DNA of 64,000 bases from Axinella damicornis (GCA_963931865.1 OZ007513.1:1684452-1748451); one strand, 5' to 3'. Shown: positions 1 to 13,239, numbered from the stretch's first letter. Translations and numbers: made by a program. Notes: a model not told the origin generated them from the sequence alone.

Positions 1-353
1 TGTGCCTGTTCGACTGCTTCGGCTATTGCCAGAGGATGGGGCCTGCGCTTGGTAACACTCAACTCTCTGTGACCAGTCATGACACAGATCTGCCATCAGC
101 AGAGAACGAGGAAGTTGCCCTCAGTCAGCCAGTCTCTGGCTCCATGCATGATGCAAAATATGAGCAGGAAGTTGCGGAAGCGCCTAGGTACATTAATGAA
201 CTCGACCTCGATCTTGAACGTTTCGTTAAACTGATATATAGGCGCTTCCGCAGGAAGTGCAGGAAGCGATTTACAGAACGAAGTACAAAATATAGAAAAT
301 GCACAGCAAATTCGTCTACCAGGTATGTGGGGCTCGCTCAGGCTCGCCCCAAT
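1..353. mobile_element. MITE family A, 3' part (left end outside the window)
   Basis: Ends with CTCGCTCAGGCTCGCCCCAAT (333-353), the same right terminus as the complete copies at 30148-30621 and 61051-61600. It contains an inner hairpin (TTGCGGAAGCGCCTA near 170 and its complement near 240). It lies downstream of, or in, the 3' introns of the paralogous EMI-EGF gene. Confidence 0.75.
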
Positions 354-398
354 TACACATACTAGAAGCAACAATTAGAATTGCAGCTCAGTCTGTAC

Positions 399-3300
399 TT
401 TGACAGAGCCTTCCAGCATCAGTGCGAGGGTCCACAGTCATGCCACCCCCACTCCCACTCCCAGCCTCCTCCTCTCTCTGGAACTCGTAGCCAAGTCGGC
501 AGGAACACTGGTAGCTTCCACGTGTGTTGGTACACTCGTGAGTACAGCCTCCATTGTTCCCATCCTCACATTCATTAATATCTGCAAAAGAAGGTCAAAT
601 AAATTAATGACAGACCATGACCACTGCTTGCTGTCGCTTACAGAACAGTGCAGTGGATTTTGACCTATAATCACTACCACTGTTCAATCTAACAAATTGG
701 TTCCCTGTGGATGAGTCTCAAATTCTGCATTAATGGGTGCAGCTATGATGAACAATTAGGAGGCAGCTGTCAACCAATTGTTTACATACAACAATGAGAT
801 AATGTTATTCACAGTGGAAGCGGTACATGTAAAATATATATACCTTGCACGCATGCATGCACCAAATATAACGAAGGGAAATTGTTTCTCGCGAGTTTTG
901 ACTTGTTGCACGGTAGCTCGATGTATTTTGCAGAGCAGCACGAAGTTTAACATGATCGTGAAATTTGGGCATGAAATGAAGATTATGCATGCCTACAGCA
1001 GGTTCATCTTGGCTGAACCGGTAAGCTTTTGTGCATGTAGCTAAAAATATACACATATCGCCGAATATCTCTTCGTCACGACCTAGCAAGTACTACGTAG
1101 TAGTGCTGGAGAATTTTTGAGGGTTGGGCTACGGTCTGCCTCTCAGTAATTTGGCGCAAAAGTACTTGAGCAGTGAGTCTAATTGCCTAGGTCCAAATAC
1201 CCTGAGTTTCCTGTTACAGGAGTTCATACTTCTTTCGTGTGTGGTGTTGGAATGTTGGAATGCAGATTAATATCTGTTACAGTTCCTGAGATATAAAGTG
1301 GCTAAGTTACCAGAAAAATGTTTACTCGAATCGTACAGTGCTCCAGAGCAAGAGTCAACTTCTTAAAATCTTCGTACAGTGCATTTTGAGCTCTGAAGTA
1401 CTGTATTATGTACATAACTTTCGATTTGAAGTAAAAATATAAGGTTTGAAAGAAAGTGATTTTTTACTATATATGGCAGTACAGAAACCATACAAGTGCT
1501 CAGCCAGTTTTAGGGGTTTTGATGGAATTTTGACACAAAAATCTCCATATCTTCAGACCAAAAAGGAACTAGGGGTTGAAATTTGCAATGTAGTTTCATC
1601 AGGGCATTGCCTATACACTATTCAAATTTGGAATCTTAACTAGTAACCATCAGTGAGTTTGTAACTAAACACTTTTACACCTTTAAAACAGGCGTTTTGC
1701 TGAATATTTAAGACACCATTTACAGTTGAGCTTTCAAACTACTTTCATTTGTGTATCTTTGGGTGGAGTATCTTCAATTCAATTTACAGCTCTTAACTAG
1801 CATGGGCTGAAGAGATCACAACTAAAAAGTGTGTTTCATAAATTTCGTGTTTACAAAGCCATACAAGGGCACTAGTAGTATACAGCATCCCATAAATTAA
1901 GATATAGATTCTGCGATCATCTCTCCATTCACTTACCAAGTTTTGAAACTTAATATGCATCTGGCTTCAAGTTATAGAACTTTATATAAAAACTGACAAA
2001 GTTGACTCTCTTGCTCTGGAGCACTGTACATCGTAATCAAGTTGTTTTCCACCATAATCTATTCTCAAGCAATTTGCCATTATTCGTGAAAGTTTTCTCT
2101 AGAAAATAAACCTGCTATGTGGTTGTTCTCGGAAGTCGCAATCATGTGAGTATTAGGGCCAGTTTCATGCTAAACTGTGTAAAATCACATAATAACTTAT
2201 TGCACACCATCACACTGGCGTCCATCATCACTCAGGTTGTATCCATCCCCACACATGCACGAGTAGCTCCCCACACTGTTGGTGCAGTTTTGCTCACATC
2301 CACCATTGCTGTCGGCACACTCATTTATATCTGAAAATGACAAGATTCAGAAAGGCACATATTATACTACGTATCTGCAGTCTCACATGCTAGAAATGTA
2401 TAAATAGTACTGTTAAATGCCATATTACCTATATATACGTAGTGCAGGTGGCGCAGCTCAAATATCTACACATATATAATACAAGTAGCTTCGCTCGCTT
2501 CGCTTGCTCAGCTACTCCCCTCTCATTCACCTACTGTGAGTAATCCGGCGCCGGACAGCTCTCTGTGCAGAGCTACTGCTCCCTGATTGCGTCCGCTTCA
2601 GCTGCTGCTTGCCGCTTGCGTCCGCTTCGAATCAGCTGCTGCTCCCTGGCCCGATTGCATCCGCTTCAACTACTGCTCCCCGTTTGCGTCCGCTTCCAGC
2701 CCGATTGCGCCCGCTTCAGCTGCTGCTGCATGCTCGCCGCTTGCGTCCGCTTCAGCTGCTGCTCCCGATCGCGTCCGCTTCAGCTGCTGCTCCCCGATTG
2801 CGTCCGCTTCAACTGCTGCTCCCCGATTGCATGCATCCGCTTGCAGCCCCAGCTGGATTCCAGCCCAATGTTCTCGGACATTCTTCGCTGAGTTCGAGGT
2901 TCAGTAAATAAATTAAAGTACGGAAGGTCGCGCGTCACTATAGTCTAGTCCCGCCCCACGAACATCCCACTTCCGTCACTCACAGACACACAGACACACA
3001 CACAGACACACGTTAAAATCTTAATGTATTGATGTTAGGGTAACTTAACTGCAAAGAGGGATTAGTTATATTTTGACATTGCATTAGACACCGGAATTGC
3101 AACCACTGAAGATAGCCACTAGCTATATAGGATATGTCATTTGTGACAGGTAGATATAAGCACGACAATTGGCTATATACAACTTAAGGGCTGGGAAGCT
3201 TTGCTAGACTATGGATATCAAACCGGAATTAATCTTTTAGCAAGGATCATCGGCATGAACTGGCAACACTCAAATCAACTGGTGGCGAAAGTAAAGTTCC

Positions 3301-3793
3301 TATCCCTTGTAGCAACTTCAAACCCAGTCTGTACTGATAGGAAACTCTATTCAAGAAATAGTTTAGTCTAAACCATGCACAACTGAATACTAGAAATTCC
3401 ATGAATTGCACGAAAAAAGAACGACAATAGATGGACGAAAACAGCATGGGGGGGGATGTAATGTTTATGGGTGAGATCACTCGGGTTCTGTGAGTAAAGC
3501 TGTCATTTAAACGTAAATACGTACCTATCCGACACCTCTCATCAGTCCAGCCAGGTTCACAGGTGCAGGTGTCCGGTCTGTCACACACACCATTCACACA
3601 TGGTGGAAGACAAACAGCTATAGAGAAAGAAACAGCATTTTATTTTACTGGGCTAGCCAGTATGAAATAGTTCTAAATAATAAAGATATAGGGATAGCAG
3701 ACTGGCAAAATGTATGGAAACACTGCAGGGACGATAGCATAAAATATAGCTACACCCCTACCTATATATCTTTTTCCATAAAACAAAGGTGAC

Positions 3794-3831
<38 letters not shown>

Positions 3832-4776
3832 TGTGTGTGTGTGTGTGTGTGGAGGGCTGAACTGTTTTATGCCATCATCCCTACCATGTTTCCCTACTTT
3901 TGCCGTTCAGCTATCCCTACATCTCATTACATTTTATTTTAGCAGCAGGCACACGCTTGAACTGAAGTTTGAAGTTTGCCATCTATCACAGAGCAACAGA
4001 AGACCTCTCAGGCAGCAGGCTTCGTATTCTTGTCCTTGATATATGATACTTGCTGAAGAATCACTGACCCAGGATTCTAGTCTATACAAGCACCAAGTCA
4101 ATCCATGACAAAGCCAGCTCTCCCTTGTCCTACCATACCTGAGATAGACATTTAGCTACTCCACATACAGAGTCCAGTGTCAGTAGTTATAGTAACATAG
4201 ATAATTATATGACCCTCTCAGCATAAACCACCCATTCACCACAAACATTGAATTTACATTACCGAGGGCGTATTGAGCCGCTGAAGGTGGCAAGAGGGCA
4301 TGTAACTCTGCAAACACAAAATCCAAATCGATTCTATTTATAGAAATCATGTGCTACATTATAAGTTTTGAGCTCCGCGGCATGCACAGCTCTTGCATGC
4401 AAACTGGGGTAGTCACAGCCACAGTTCGTGAAAATATGCACTCCTTGCCTAACTTACACCAGCAAACTCCGACAAACGCTGCCATATAGTGGAGACAATC
4501 CTGAGTGAAGCCTACGGTACCTGCACGAATGGTTGCTGCACGTAGGACAGATTGGGACATTGTTGCCAACCGTCACAACTTGAATGACATCCACTCATCC
4601 ACTCTACGCACTCTGGCCTGCTCTGTGATATTCCGCATAAAATGCATAATTGCATTCCTTCACATAATATTATACGGTTACAAAATTCTTTTGTATTAGC
4701 TAATAGCTTGTCCGCTCTATCCCTACATACCATAGACTTTCCTGAGTCTATGACAGGGGGGCGACACAGGCAAGCG

Positions 4777-4809
<33 letters not shown>

Positions 4810-7800
4810 CTCCTAGCAGCTAGCTAGCTACTACAACGGCTGCCCTATACTTAGTACTAGGCTGACTCGGCTAACCTTGTGTACGTACTATGTACGCGAA
4901 TCGAGTTGCTGATCTGGCGCAAGTCCAGCTATCGATGTAGCCAGCGGCTGGCTATATAGCTAAAACCGAATGGCTTGGGAACGAGACCGCAATCTACATT
5001 GTAGTATACCCGTGTACATACGTATTACATTCGTGAGCAAAATTTGAGCAAGAAAGAAGCACATGGTAGCCCCAGGACCTGCAATCGTACACCTGGAACT
5101 TGCAGTGCAAAAGCACGAAGGTACCACGAGAGCCCATCCTGATAGCTGAAAAATGAAGGCGAAAATTTTTTCCACGCTTTGCGCGGACTGATCGGCACTA
5201 CACGCCTTTATGCAGTGCCTCCGGCAGCATATCTTGCCCCCCCAATTGTAAATACGTGCCGCCGTCCCTGTGTGATAGCATATCCGGTAGCCAGATTTGG
5301 TTTACACTGTGAATACAAGAGTTACACCCCCTCTTCCAATTAGGGCCGATGCGCCCTTCAAACTACGATCAAAATTAATAAACTTGCATGTCAATAAAGT
5401 TCAAGCACCCATAACTTTGCTCATGTAAGTCAGATTGAAAAAATAAAGTGCCATTGTGATCACCAATAAACGTGCTTTCTGATGGTGCAGTTTTGACAAA
5501 GTGCAGTGAATGGGTGGTTTACGTTGAGAGGGTCACATATATATAGAGAGAGACTTATAGGAGCTTACCTCAGTCTTTTCAAGTGCCTCATTCTATTGAA
5601 GAAAAACAATGCATACACTGGTTCTTCTATCCCAGGCACACTGACCATACTTCTTATTCAGCGATCTTGAGTAATGATTACATTTGTCACTAAGTGATCT
5701 TTTTAATTGTGCATGAGAACAAATGAAAAAATGGCATCCCAAATGAAGCCACAGTTTGAGTGGGTGGCCACAAGCATTTGTGAGACTTTGAAAGTTGTGA
5801 AAGATCAATGCGGTAGTGCACTGCTCGGTATAAAATGCTGCTGTTTTGTAACAAAAACCATCATGAGAGATTCATGCAATTTTGATCTAGCCTGTATAGA
5901 GAAAGAAAGAAAAGAAGAAACGTGTTTTTTCTGTTTGGTAACTTCTGGTTTTGGTACTTTATATTTCATGCTACTAGGCGTCTTGTTGGTCATGAAAACA
6001 TGAAGGGTACGTAATATGGTACATTGTTGCAAAGGCTTATAAGTTTAGAGATATTGAAATGTATTGCCATGATACTGTATGTCCACGCTACCCCTAAATT
6101 TAGTCTATGATTAGTAACATATTATCTTTAGAACTAAAATCAACACTGTTAATTGAAATGACACTGATATTGAAATTGCCCAAAAAGGCAGTTAACTAAT
6201 GCTCTACCCTTTTGAGATTTAATTACTAAGAGTAACTCTGAGGAATGAATAACTTATTACTTACAACAAAACTATAATTATGTAAAGGCTACTTGCTAAA
6301 TGAACAAGAGGTATATAATAACTGTAAACGTACGTGTATCACAGGATGATCCTGTCCATCCACTGTTGCATTGACATGTCTCTGGACGAACACAAAGTCC
6401 CCCACCATTCGCACTGTTGCAAGCACTGGTGCAAAGGGCTGTGAATCAAACATCTTCATTCATTTATCAAAACTATTTAGTACAGTACCAGCCTCGATCA
6501 TTGAGCTGGACAATTTTGTCACAGTGCAGGAAGTATCAATTCAGTTTGTGTGTGTTGTTTTCCACCTCTACTATCAATTTTTGTGAACATATTTTCCTTT
6601 GTCAATTAGATGTCATGGAAGGTTTAGAGGCTGACGTAGTGCATGCCCTGGTGCTTATTGTACGTTTTGTGGGTGAAGTGTAAGGCTAAAGCTGATGCTG
6701 TTCGCGTGAAAGTTATCTGGACCACTGCTGAGTTTGACTGATGGAAGGACACCAATCCAAAGGAGAGATCCTGGATGTCCAGCAACTATTATCGTTTGTA
6801 GGACACCATCGATTGCCGGATTAGTTGTGTAAACCCGGACAGCTCACATGCAGTGGTCTAAGCACAATCGCATGGGTTGAAAGTTTTTAATGTCCGACAT
6901 TTGTTTGCCTGCATGGGATCAAAATTTCAGAGTAGAAGGACTCGTTTCATAAGTTCTCCACTATTTCATAAGTTAACTCACATGATTTTACTGAACGTAC
7001 GGTAACATATGCCTCCCCTTCTCTGGTATCCAGGACAACAGTTGAAAACCCTATAGTATTCTCTCCGATATGCGGTTCGATAATAGGTACGTCTAACCGT
7101 GCTGTAGGTGCACAAAGATGTAATGTTCATTAACATAACACACCATTGCTAAATCATTTAATTGATTACTAAGTAGTGAACACTGTGCAACAAATAAGTG
7201 TTTGTGTCCTCTGCTTCACAGCCTGGGAATGATGAGCTATGTGGCAGTTAGCAGGGCATGATGATGAGCTATGTGGCAGTTAGAAAAACACTGCAGAAGC
7301 AGGGCAGATTTCCCACCAGAAACAAATTGGATTCTGAAGCAAGTCCACTGGGCAGCTTTTGCATAGCAGATGCTTCACACTTTCTTATGTGCCACTTAGC
7401 CATTAACATTTAAGGAACAGCACAAATAAGCAGAAATAGAAAGCTTATAAGGAGACTTTGGTGGCAATTTTTTGGTAAGGAATTAGCTAATAACTCCTTC
7501 CTGGAAATGAGGCTAGCTAAATAGAAACTGAGCTATAAATGTAGTGTCTGATTGAACTGCACACAAGCACAGTGCGGGAAGTGACAGCTGAAAAAACTTA
7601 TACGTAGTTAATGGAATAAACATGAACGACCTTATGCTGTTGTAATCAAAGTGTATTCATTGTTGATTACTTACTGATATCGTGTACATCTTCTCCACCA
7701 TCCACAACCGTACGATGATGCTCTTCGAGAATAGCTGTACGCTGCACTTGCACGACTCACTGTCCTTCCAACACTTCGGCTGCAGAACCTGACATTAGAG

Positions 7801-10800
7801 ATGCAACAATATGTAAACACATTCATAGAGTACACATTAGCACATATAGGGTTTCAGTTATACAGCAGGTAAGTGAGTGCATCCAAAGGGTGCAAACCGC
7901 ATGGTCGTGTCTGGACTTGGCCGTGAACTGCCTTGGTTGAAGCGGGTGGGCCATTTCTTCTGATGGGCTAGAATACAGCCCTCTCACCATGTATAACCTT
8001 GAATTCCAATGCTAAAGGCCAATTTTCCTGCTAGAGCGAGTTAGTATTGCCCGAGCAATCAGTGGGTGTGGTTGGAGTCACGAATGTGCTATGCACAGTA
8101 GACTCATTCCTATGCCTTCTACAATGTATACCTCCAGTTTTGATTGGTGACGATACTGTAAGCAATGGAGGTGAAGAAGGCCTGGGAAAAGCAACCTGTA
8201 ACTACGGAACTGGACGGGGCACCAAAGTTGCTCTGTGATTGCACCGTCCACTTGCCTCATTAAGTTATTTCTTGCACTAGACCACACCTACGGGCACTCC
8301 TGCAAAAACAAATCAGTTGTTTTAACCACAGAGTGGTTACCCTGGTTGCAGACAAGTTACCCTGGTTGCAGACAAGCTGGAGATGGTGGTTAGAAGAAGG
8401 GTTTCAGAGACTAATTGCCTAAGGCAACTTGAGAGGAAGCTGGCTCAGATTATCTACAAGATTTAATTTGTGCAATCGTAACCACTAAACATCTGTGAGG
8501 GACCTGCTGCCATTAAGGGCATTTCCATGACAACCAGTTGTAATGACCTTGCAGATGTTCCCAAGATTGTCAGTGAGATGATCTGGGCCAGTTGCCTTTG
8601 CAGGTTGTCTTATGCAATTATAATTATCTCTATAAGCCCAACTTGAGTAAACCTCCCATAACCACTGTCTCCAGCCTGTCTGCAACCAAGGTAACCACTC
8701 TGTGGTTAAAACAACCAATTAGTATTTACATGCATGCAGCAGAAAAAAACTTCAAGTGTTCCCACCACAGACTCGTAACAGGCAAACAGACAGTGTTGAC
8801 ACAGAGCAGCTAGTTTGTAGTCCTGTGTGAAACATTTAAGGATGAAAACCCAAGAAACATGAACCTTGCAATAGGTACATTATGTTTACGGTTGGTAAAG
8901 AGTTAAGCATCATAATAACCGTATATATAACAAGGCATGAGATATATGAGTGTATGAACTTGAGGATGTTGCCTATACGCTACTGCAGAACGGAGGTAGC
9001 TACTTAGGCAGAGTGCTAGCGGTGTACGTACCAGTAGTGGGGGGGATGTTAGACATAGCAATTATCATGTTTTTGTTGAGAGATAGCGAGCCACAATGCA
9101 AAGAAAAACTTGTTATGTGCCAGGGGGCGCCATTTATTTGCTGAGGATTTCTCACAATTTTTTCCCCAATATTAGGCTACACAAAAATTGATCAGAAACC
9201 GTGCAATTTCAGTTTAAATCTGCACTCTTACTATACTTACACAGCTTTAGATTCAGGTTTTGTGATTATGAAAATAAATATCGTGACTGTGTATCTAAAT
9301 CTGTTGTTTTGCAGGTCAGTGGAGAAAAGACATCTCACTGCCGACCTAAATTGTAGTATATGTCACCACTTAAGAAAGTGGGTGGGTCATATCAGACAGG
9401 GTGCATGGAGCATGCATGGCGAATATGCATCTGGGTATACATAGTTCATTAGATCTGGAGCTTGAATCCCAGAATATTCTGTGGATTGTCTCTCTCAGAA
9501 TCACAGGCCCAGTATAATATATGCTATAATCACTATATACCTGCAAATTAATACACTGAGCACTTATGTGAAATGATTTGTTCTGGCAGTGCATTTTGCT
9601 ATTTACCCGCATGACATAGGCAATGAATTATCATGAGGAAGTTGGAGGAAATTTGCTCTTCTTGCCCATAGCGGAGAAATTAACAATATAGATGACATGC
9701 ACATACACTGTACATGTTTCCCTGTAAAGAGTGGACTGGATTGAAGTGTGAATGCTGACAAGTTTGCCCTGCAGGTACCACAGCCACGTACAGCTCCTGC
9801 TGAGTGCACCCATACTAGTTATGCAACACTCAGTCAGTTTTGTTCAAAACAGCAGTAGCTATGTATCAAGGGGCTTACAATAACACTTGAAGCACTTCAT
9901 CTCTGTACCCTATTCAAACTAACTGGCTATGAATGCCTACTAGACTACAGCATCACATTTGCCCACCCCTCCCAAGGAAGCCTATAGTTTATAGATTTGA
10001 GTAGCACTGCATGGTTTCACAAGGTTCGATATTTAGGTCCGTCTTTTTTGTGAAAATGAAGTTTTACTATGCTTACAGTAGATGCTGCTACCTCACACTG
10101 TTCTTAGCACCTATCTCTAGTGTGAAAAAATTACCCTTTGATCTAATGTAGTCCCTTTTCTGGCACAAAAATACCGCAGTGATGACAAACACTGGCCGCG
10201 TTACGCCGGGGGAGCAGCAGCTAAGGGAGCAGCGGATGAAGCGCGAACGCACTCGGGCCGGGGAGCAGCACCTAATTTAAAAGCGGACGGAATCGGAGAG
10301 CAGCAGCTGAAGTGGACGCAATCGGGGAGCAGCAGCTGAAGCAGACGCGATCGGGGAGCAGCAACTGGAAGCGAACGAACCGGGGAGCAGCAGCGCTTAG
10401 CCGAGGCGGACGCAATCGGAGGTGAGCAGCCGAAGCGGACGCAATCGGAGGTGAGCAGCTGAAGCGGACGCAATCGGGATTCGGGGAACAGCAGTCTGTT
10501 CAACGGGAGTCGTAATAGGCTATACTAAGTACTACTGTGCATGTGAGTGCAAAGCAATAGCGCGGCTCTATGCAAACGTACAACAGAAACGTAAAGCAGC
10601 GTCCCATAGGGGTCCCCATTTTACCTGGGAAATGGTGGCACAGGGGACCCAGGGTCCACTTTTCACTAAAATGCTATGACTCTGGACTGCTCAAAGAGGG
10701 GGCAGTAGCTGAGCGCTACTCGGAATGTACGTACGCGTATGCAACATGCCTGCAGATGAAAACCGTATGCTGCATCGAGGAGACTACTAGCTAGCTGTAT

Positions 10801-11389
10801 AAGAGCTGAAATTACATTATTTCGCATTATGCTCAAAAAGTGCCTATTATTCTCGCATTACGCTCGATGCTTTGTGGCACCTATTATGCCCAAAATTATG
10901 CCAGCATAATCCACCCATCCCTAAATGGGAGGCCAGTGTTGGAGCATGCCAACCGTATTGCTGTGGCGAGAGTTACTGGCCTCGTTTTTCGTCGCTTGCG
11001 TGCATGTGACAGAGGATCCTGTCGATCGAGGACACTCAGTGTCAACGGACCCAGTCACGCAGGTACAGCTACGAAGTACGAAGTGCCGTACAGTGTACTT
11101 GAACGACGGCACCTGCGCGTGGTAAGCGCGACTATGGGTTGAAAATTTCGTGGTTGGAAAATTTCGTGACTCGGCGGTGAGTCACGGCCCCACGAAATAA
11201 CCCGCTATACGGTAATCAACTGCGCAACCCGCCTCCTGGTCAACATATATTCTGCTTCTACACACCCGCACACAAGTACCCTATTCCTTGAGCCTCCACT
11301 GGATCTGAATAGAGACAGAAGAGTATCAGTGCCACGAGACAGCTGTAGGCCATCGCCACACACAGCCGTGCCGAGGGTTGAGCTCCCAT
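399..11389 (-). CDS. Paralogous secreted EMI-EGF protein (5' seven exons; 3' end outside the window)
   Basis: Exons: 11353 (or 11389)-11280, 7779-7675, 7101-7001, 6438-6334, 3617-3525, 2330-2208, 581-399. Exon 1 is a signal peptide ([16 protein letters not shown]...EAQG); two in-frame ATGs are possible. Exons 2-3 make an EMI domain ([24 protein letters not shown]), a better EMI match than the paralogue. Then come two EGF and two calcium-binding-type EGF exons. Phases are 2-2-1-1-1-1-1, identical to exons 1-7 of the 18-40 kb gene, and exons 5 and 6 have the same lengths (93 and 123 nt). Exon 7 is shorter (183 against 222 nt) in the Glu/Gly/Ser insert. All exons are open. Donors of exons 6 (gtgtgc) and 7 (gtacag) are weak, so a decaying copy is possible. 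Confidence 0.75.
735..1045. repeat. Repeat block shared with 13800-14170
   Basis: CAATGAGATAATGTTATTCA, CCAAATATAACGAAGG, TTTGACTTGTTGCACG and CATCTTGGCTGAACCGGTAAG occur in the same order in both places. At 14 kb it directly adjoins the DCAF7 pseudogene. Confidence 0.75.
1336..2026. mobile_element. Tc1/mariner-like nonautonomous element
   Basis: 691 bp with terminal inverted repeats starting CAGTGCTCCAGAGCAAGAGT and flanked by TA on both sides (1334-1335 and 2027-2028). No ORF. The termini are close to those of the 51101-52012 element (CAGTGCAACAGAGCAAGAG), so they form one family. It lies in the intron between two EGF-CA exons of the paralogue. Confidence 0.85.
2440..3040. mobile_element. 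Repeat family B with internal 29-bp minisatellite
   Basis: Left part CGCTTGCTCAGCTAC ... CCGGCGCCGGACAGCTCTCT, then about ten copies of a 29-bp unit (CTGCTGCTCCCCGATTGCGT type), then TTCGCTGAGTTCGAGGTTCA, CCCGCCCCACGAACATCCCA and an (ACACAG)n tail. Reverse-orientation relatives are at 12045-12400 and 18645-18870. Confidence 0.85.
3635..3955. mobile_element. Diverged relative of the 12.6-kb palindrome
   Basis: Arms with TAGGGATAGCAGACTGGCAAAA and TTTTGCCGTTCAGCTATCCC, followed by a (TG)n tract in the loop (3797-3850). The flank to about 6030 matches 12920-13800. Confidence 0.7.
4740..5285. mobile_element. Poly-C-containing interspersed element
   Basis: Starts GGGGGGCGACACAGGCAAGCG plus a C-tract of about 30 (4777-4807) and ends CCCCCCAATTGTAAATACGTGCCGCC. 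Nearly the same as 27205-27795. Interior word TTGTGTACGTACTATGTACG. In the intron between exons 4 and 5 of the paralogue. Confidence 0.85.
5565..6030. repeat. Repeat block shared with 13240-13720
   Basis: Both contain CAGCGATCTTGAGTAATGAT/ATAATTAC, CACTAAGTGATC and GGCGTCTTGTTGGTCATGAAAAC. The shared block follows the palindrome family by about the same distance, so the two are copies of one composite repeat of about 2 kb. Confidence 0.65.
6334..6438 (-). CDS. Exon 4 of the paralogue: EGF domain
   Basis: A 105-nt phase 1-1 exon. It reads [14 protein letters not shown] ... [12 protein letters not shown], a six-Cys EGF domain with the closing C-x-C-x(4)-W-x-G-x-x-C pattern. It matches exon 4 of the complete gene in position and phase, with a slightly longer first loop. 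Confidence 0.8.
7001..7779 (-). CDS. Exons 2-3 of the paralogue: EMI domain
   Basis: Exon 2 (7779-7675) has a ctgcag acceptor and a gtaagt donor; exon 3 (7101-7001) has a cctacag acceptor and a gtacgt donor. Together they read a Ser/Arg/Tyr-rich stretch, the Cys/Trp motif YGCGWWRRC, then [16 protein letters not shown]. The CCPGY/W motif is a hallmark of EMI domains. Both acceptor phases (2) match exon 1, and exon 3 joins the EGF exon through a split Pro codon, as in the paralogue. Confidence 0.75.
8310..8740. mobile_element. Inverted-repeat element with GGTTGTTTTAACCA-type ends
   Basis: Left arm GTTTTAACCACAGAGTGGTTACC, right arm GGTAACCACTCTGTGGTTAAAAC, with a duplicated GGTTGCAGACAAG in the left arm. 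A partial interior copy is at 36170-36350. A relative with TTGTTTTAACCAG ends lies at 59972-60545. Confidence 0.8.
10195..10515. repeat. Repeat family B minisatellite fragment
   Basis: About nine diverged 29-30 bp units (GGGGAGCAGCAGCTGAAGCG type) in intron 1 of the paralogous EMI-EGF gene, without the complete flanks. Confidence 0.8.
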
Positions 11390-12044
11390 TTGTATTTCCT
11401 GGCGGGCGGCGGCCGTGAAGGTAACAGAGCCGCAGTCACGCAACGGTACAAGCTACCCAGCCACTGACACAATGCCAAAAGCTGTATGCAACTGGGCTGC
11501 TGCAGAATTTTTATACACCGACTGGTACGTGGGCGTAGCAGCACGATGCGGCTGAAAGTCTGTAACTCTCGCGCGCGGGGCAGAATTTCGATGCGCGCGC
11601 CACAAACGTCTGGTCATAGATAATATATACTGAACCGAAGGTTGATGTGAAACGCTTCCGTTTATTCGATTTTGCGTGAAACTTAACTCATTGCAGCGGG
11701 TGTAACGGTTAGTTTACGGAAGTTTGCTAGTCCGGCACTGTAAGACTATTTTCTCCCAGTGCTCCGTAGTTTCTGAAGCTGAGAGAACGCCAACCAGCTG
11801 CCTTCCTCTGTCGCCGTAATCTCACCATAATTTGTGTTAGATAGACGCAGCGGTTGCTTAGTGTACTTGGTCGTAGCTGCTCATTCATAATCCAGCTACA
11901 TAGCAGCTACTGGGTAAAATGTTCAACGAACCTTGACAGTGCTCAAAGGTGGTCCGGTTGTCCAGCGGACTGGCTGTTTTCCGTATAATAGATTGATTTT
12001 CCGTGTACTCTCCGCGGATGCATACCGTTTCACATCCACCTCCG

Positions 12045-12400
12045 GTTTATCAATACATTAAGGGCGGGACTAGACTGTAGTGACGCGCGACCAATTTATT
12101 TACTGAACCTCGAACTCCGCGAAGAATGTTCGAGAACATTGGGCCCGGGCATGGGCTGGAATCCGGCAAGCGCAATCGGGGACCAGCAGTCGAAGCGGAC
12201 GCAAGCGGCGAGCAGCAGCTGAAGCGGACGCAAGCGGCGAGCAGCAGCTGAAGCGGACGCAAGCGGCGAGCAGCAGCTGAACCGGACGCAATCGGGAAGC
12301 AGCTCTGCACAGAGAGCTGTCCGGCGCCGGATTACGCACGGTAGGCGAACGAGGGCGAAGTAACTGAGCGAGCGAAGCGAGCTCAGCTACTTGTATTATC
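12045..12400. mobile_element. Repeat family B copy (opposite orientation)
   Basis: TTAAGGGCGGGACTAGACTG, GAACCTCGAACTCCGCGAAG, five minisatellite units, then GAGAGCTGTCCGGCGCCGGA and GAGCGAGCGAAGCGAGCTCA. Complete relative to the 2440-3040 copy. Confidence 0.85.
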
Positions 12401-12606
12401 TATGGTCTGTTGCTAGCGAGTCGCGACTCGTGCAGTGTGGGCGTCAATGGCGGCTTTCTCAGGTCCTGCTTTCAAAATTGATGTGCATCAAGCCTATCTG
12501 CATGGCACAATTTAATAGCATTGATTGCACAGGTGGTCACTCCATCTCCAAGCTTAATTGTAGCTGTACGATGAACAAATAGGAGCTGGAGGTAGCTGAC
12601 AGCATA

Positions 12607-12915
12607 GATTAGTAGATAATAGAGTATATATATACAAGTAATAAAAAACAGTAAAAATGTAGCAGGATGTAGGGATACAAGAACGGCAAAAAGTAAGGAA
12701 ACAAGAGGGATGATCGAACACAACAGTGAAGTATACAATCACCCCTACAGAGATCTTCTTCCATATATACATGTACAATGAAAAAAGATATGTAGGGGTG
12801 ATTGTATACTTCACTGTTATGTTCGATCATCCCTCTTGTTTCCTTACTTTTTGCCGTTCTTGTATCCCTACATCCTGCTACATTTTTAATGTTTTTTATT
12901 ACTTGTTTATGTAAA
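12607..12915. mobile_element. Long palindrome (fold-back element)
   Basis: About 290 bp of near-perfect inverted repeat, arms of roughly 140 bp: GTAGCAGGATGTAGGGATAC at the left and its complement GTATCCCTACATCCTGCTAC at the right, around a short ATACATGTAC-type centre. A diverged relative is at 3635-3955 (with a TG tract in the loop). Confidence 0.9.
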
Positions 12916-13239
12916 TTTTTTTGGCAGCAGGCGCATGTTAGTGACCTCACAGGCAACTGGGCAGTAGGTGTCCTTGCCTTGGTATATGGACTATATTACT
13001 CAAGTATTACACTTCCAGCATTGGCTGAAGAATCAGGCCCGGGCATCTCAAGTCAACTGTTCCCTAGATGGATGACAAAGCCCCTGAGTTCTCCTTGTCT
13101 GAAGACCATGGCATAGGCAGTTTATAGTAGGGACATTCATATGGGTGTTGAGAGTTGAGATAGGCATTCACCCTGCTCACAGAATACAGTATAGGTAGCA
13201 ATATAAGCTTAGCTAAATCATGCGTAGACTCTACAGGGA

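Noticed and set aside
2565..2911. Three overlapping ORFs of about 100 codons in one strand
   Set aside because: They translate the 29-bp minisatellite of repeat family B; the same pattern appears at 10.2, 12.2 and 39.2 kb.
4512..4630. Cys-rich open stretch on minus ([20 protein letters not shown]) between an acceptor-like and a donor-like site
   Set aside because: Looks like a possible extra exon of the paralogue, but its phases (0 or 2 in, 0 out) do not fit the phase-1 neighbours, and the complete gene has no counterpart.
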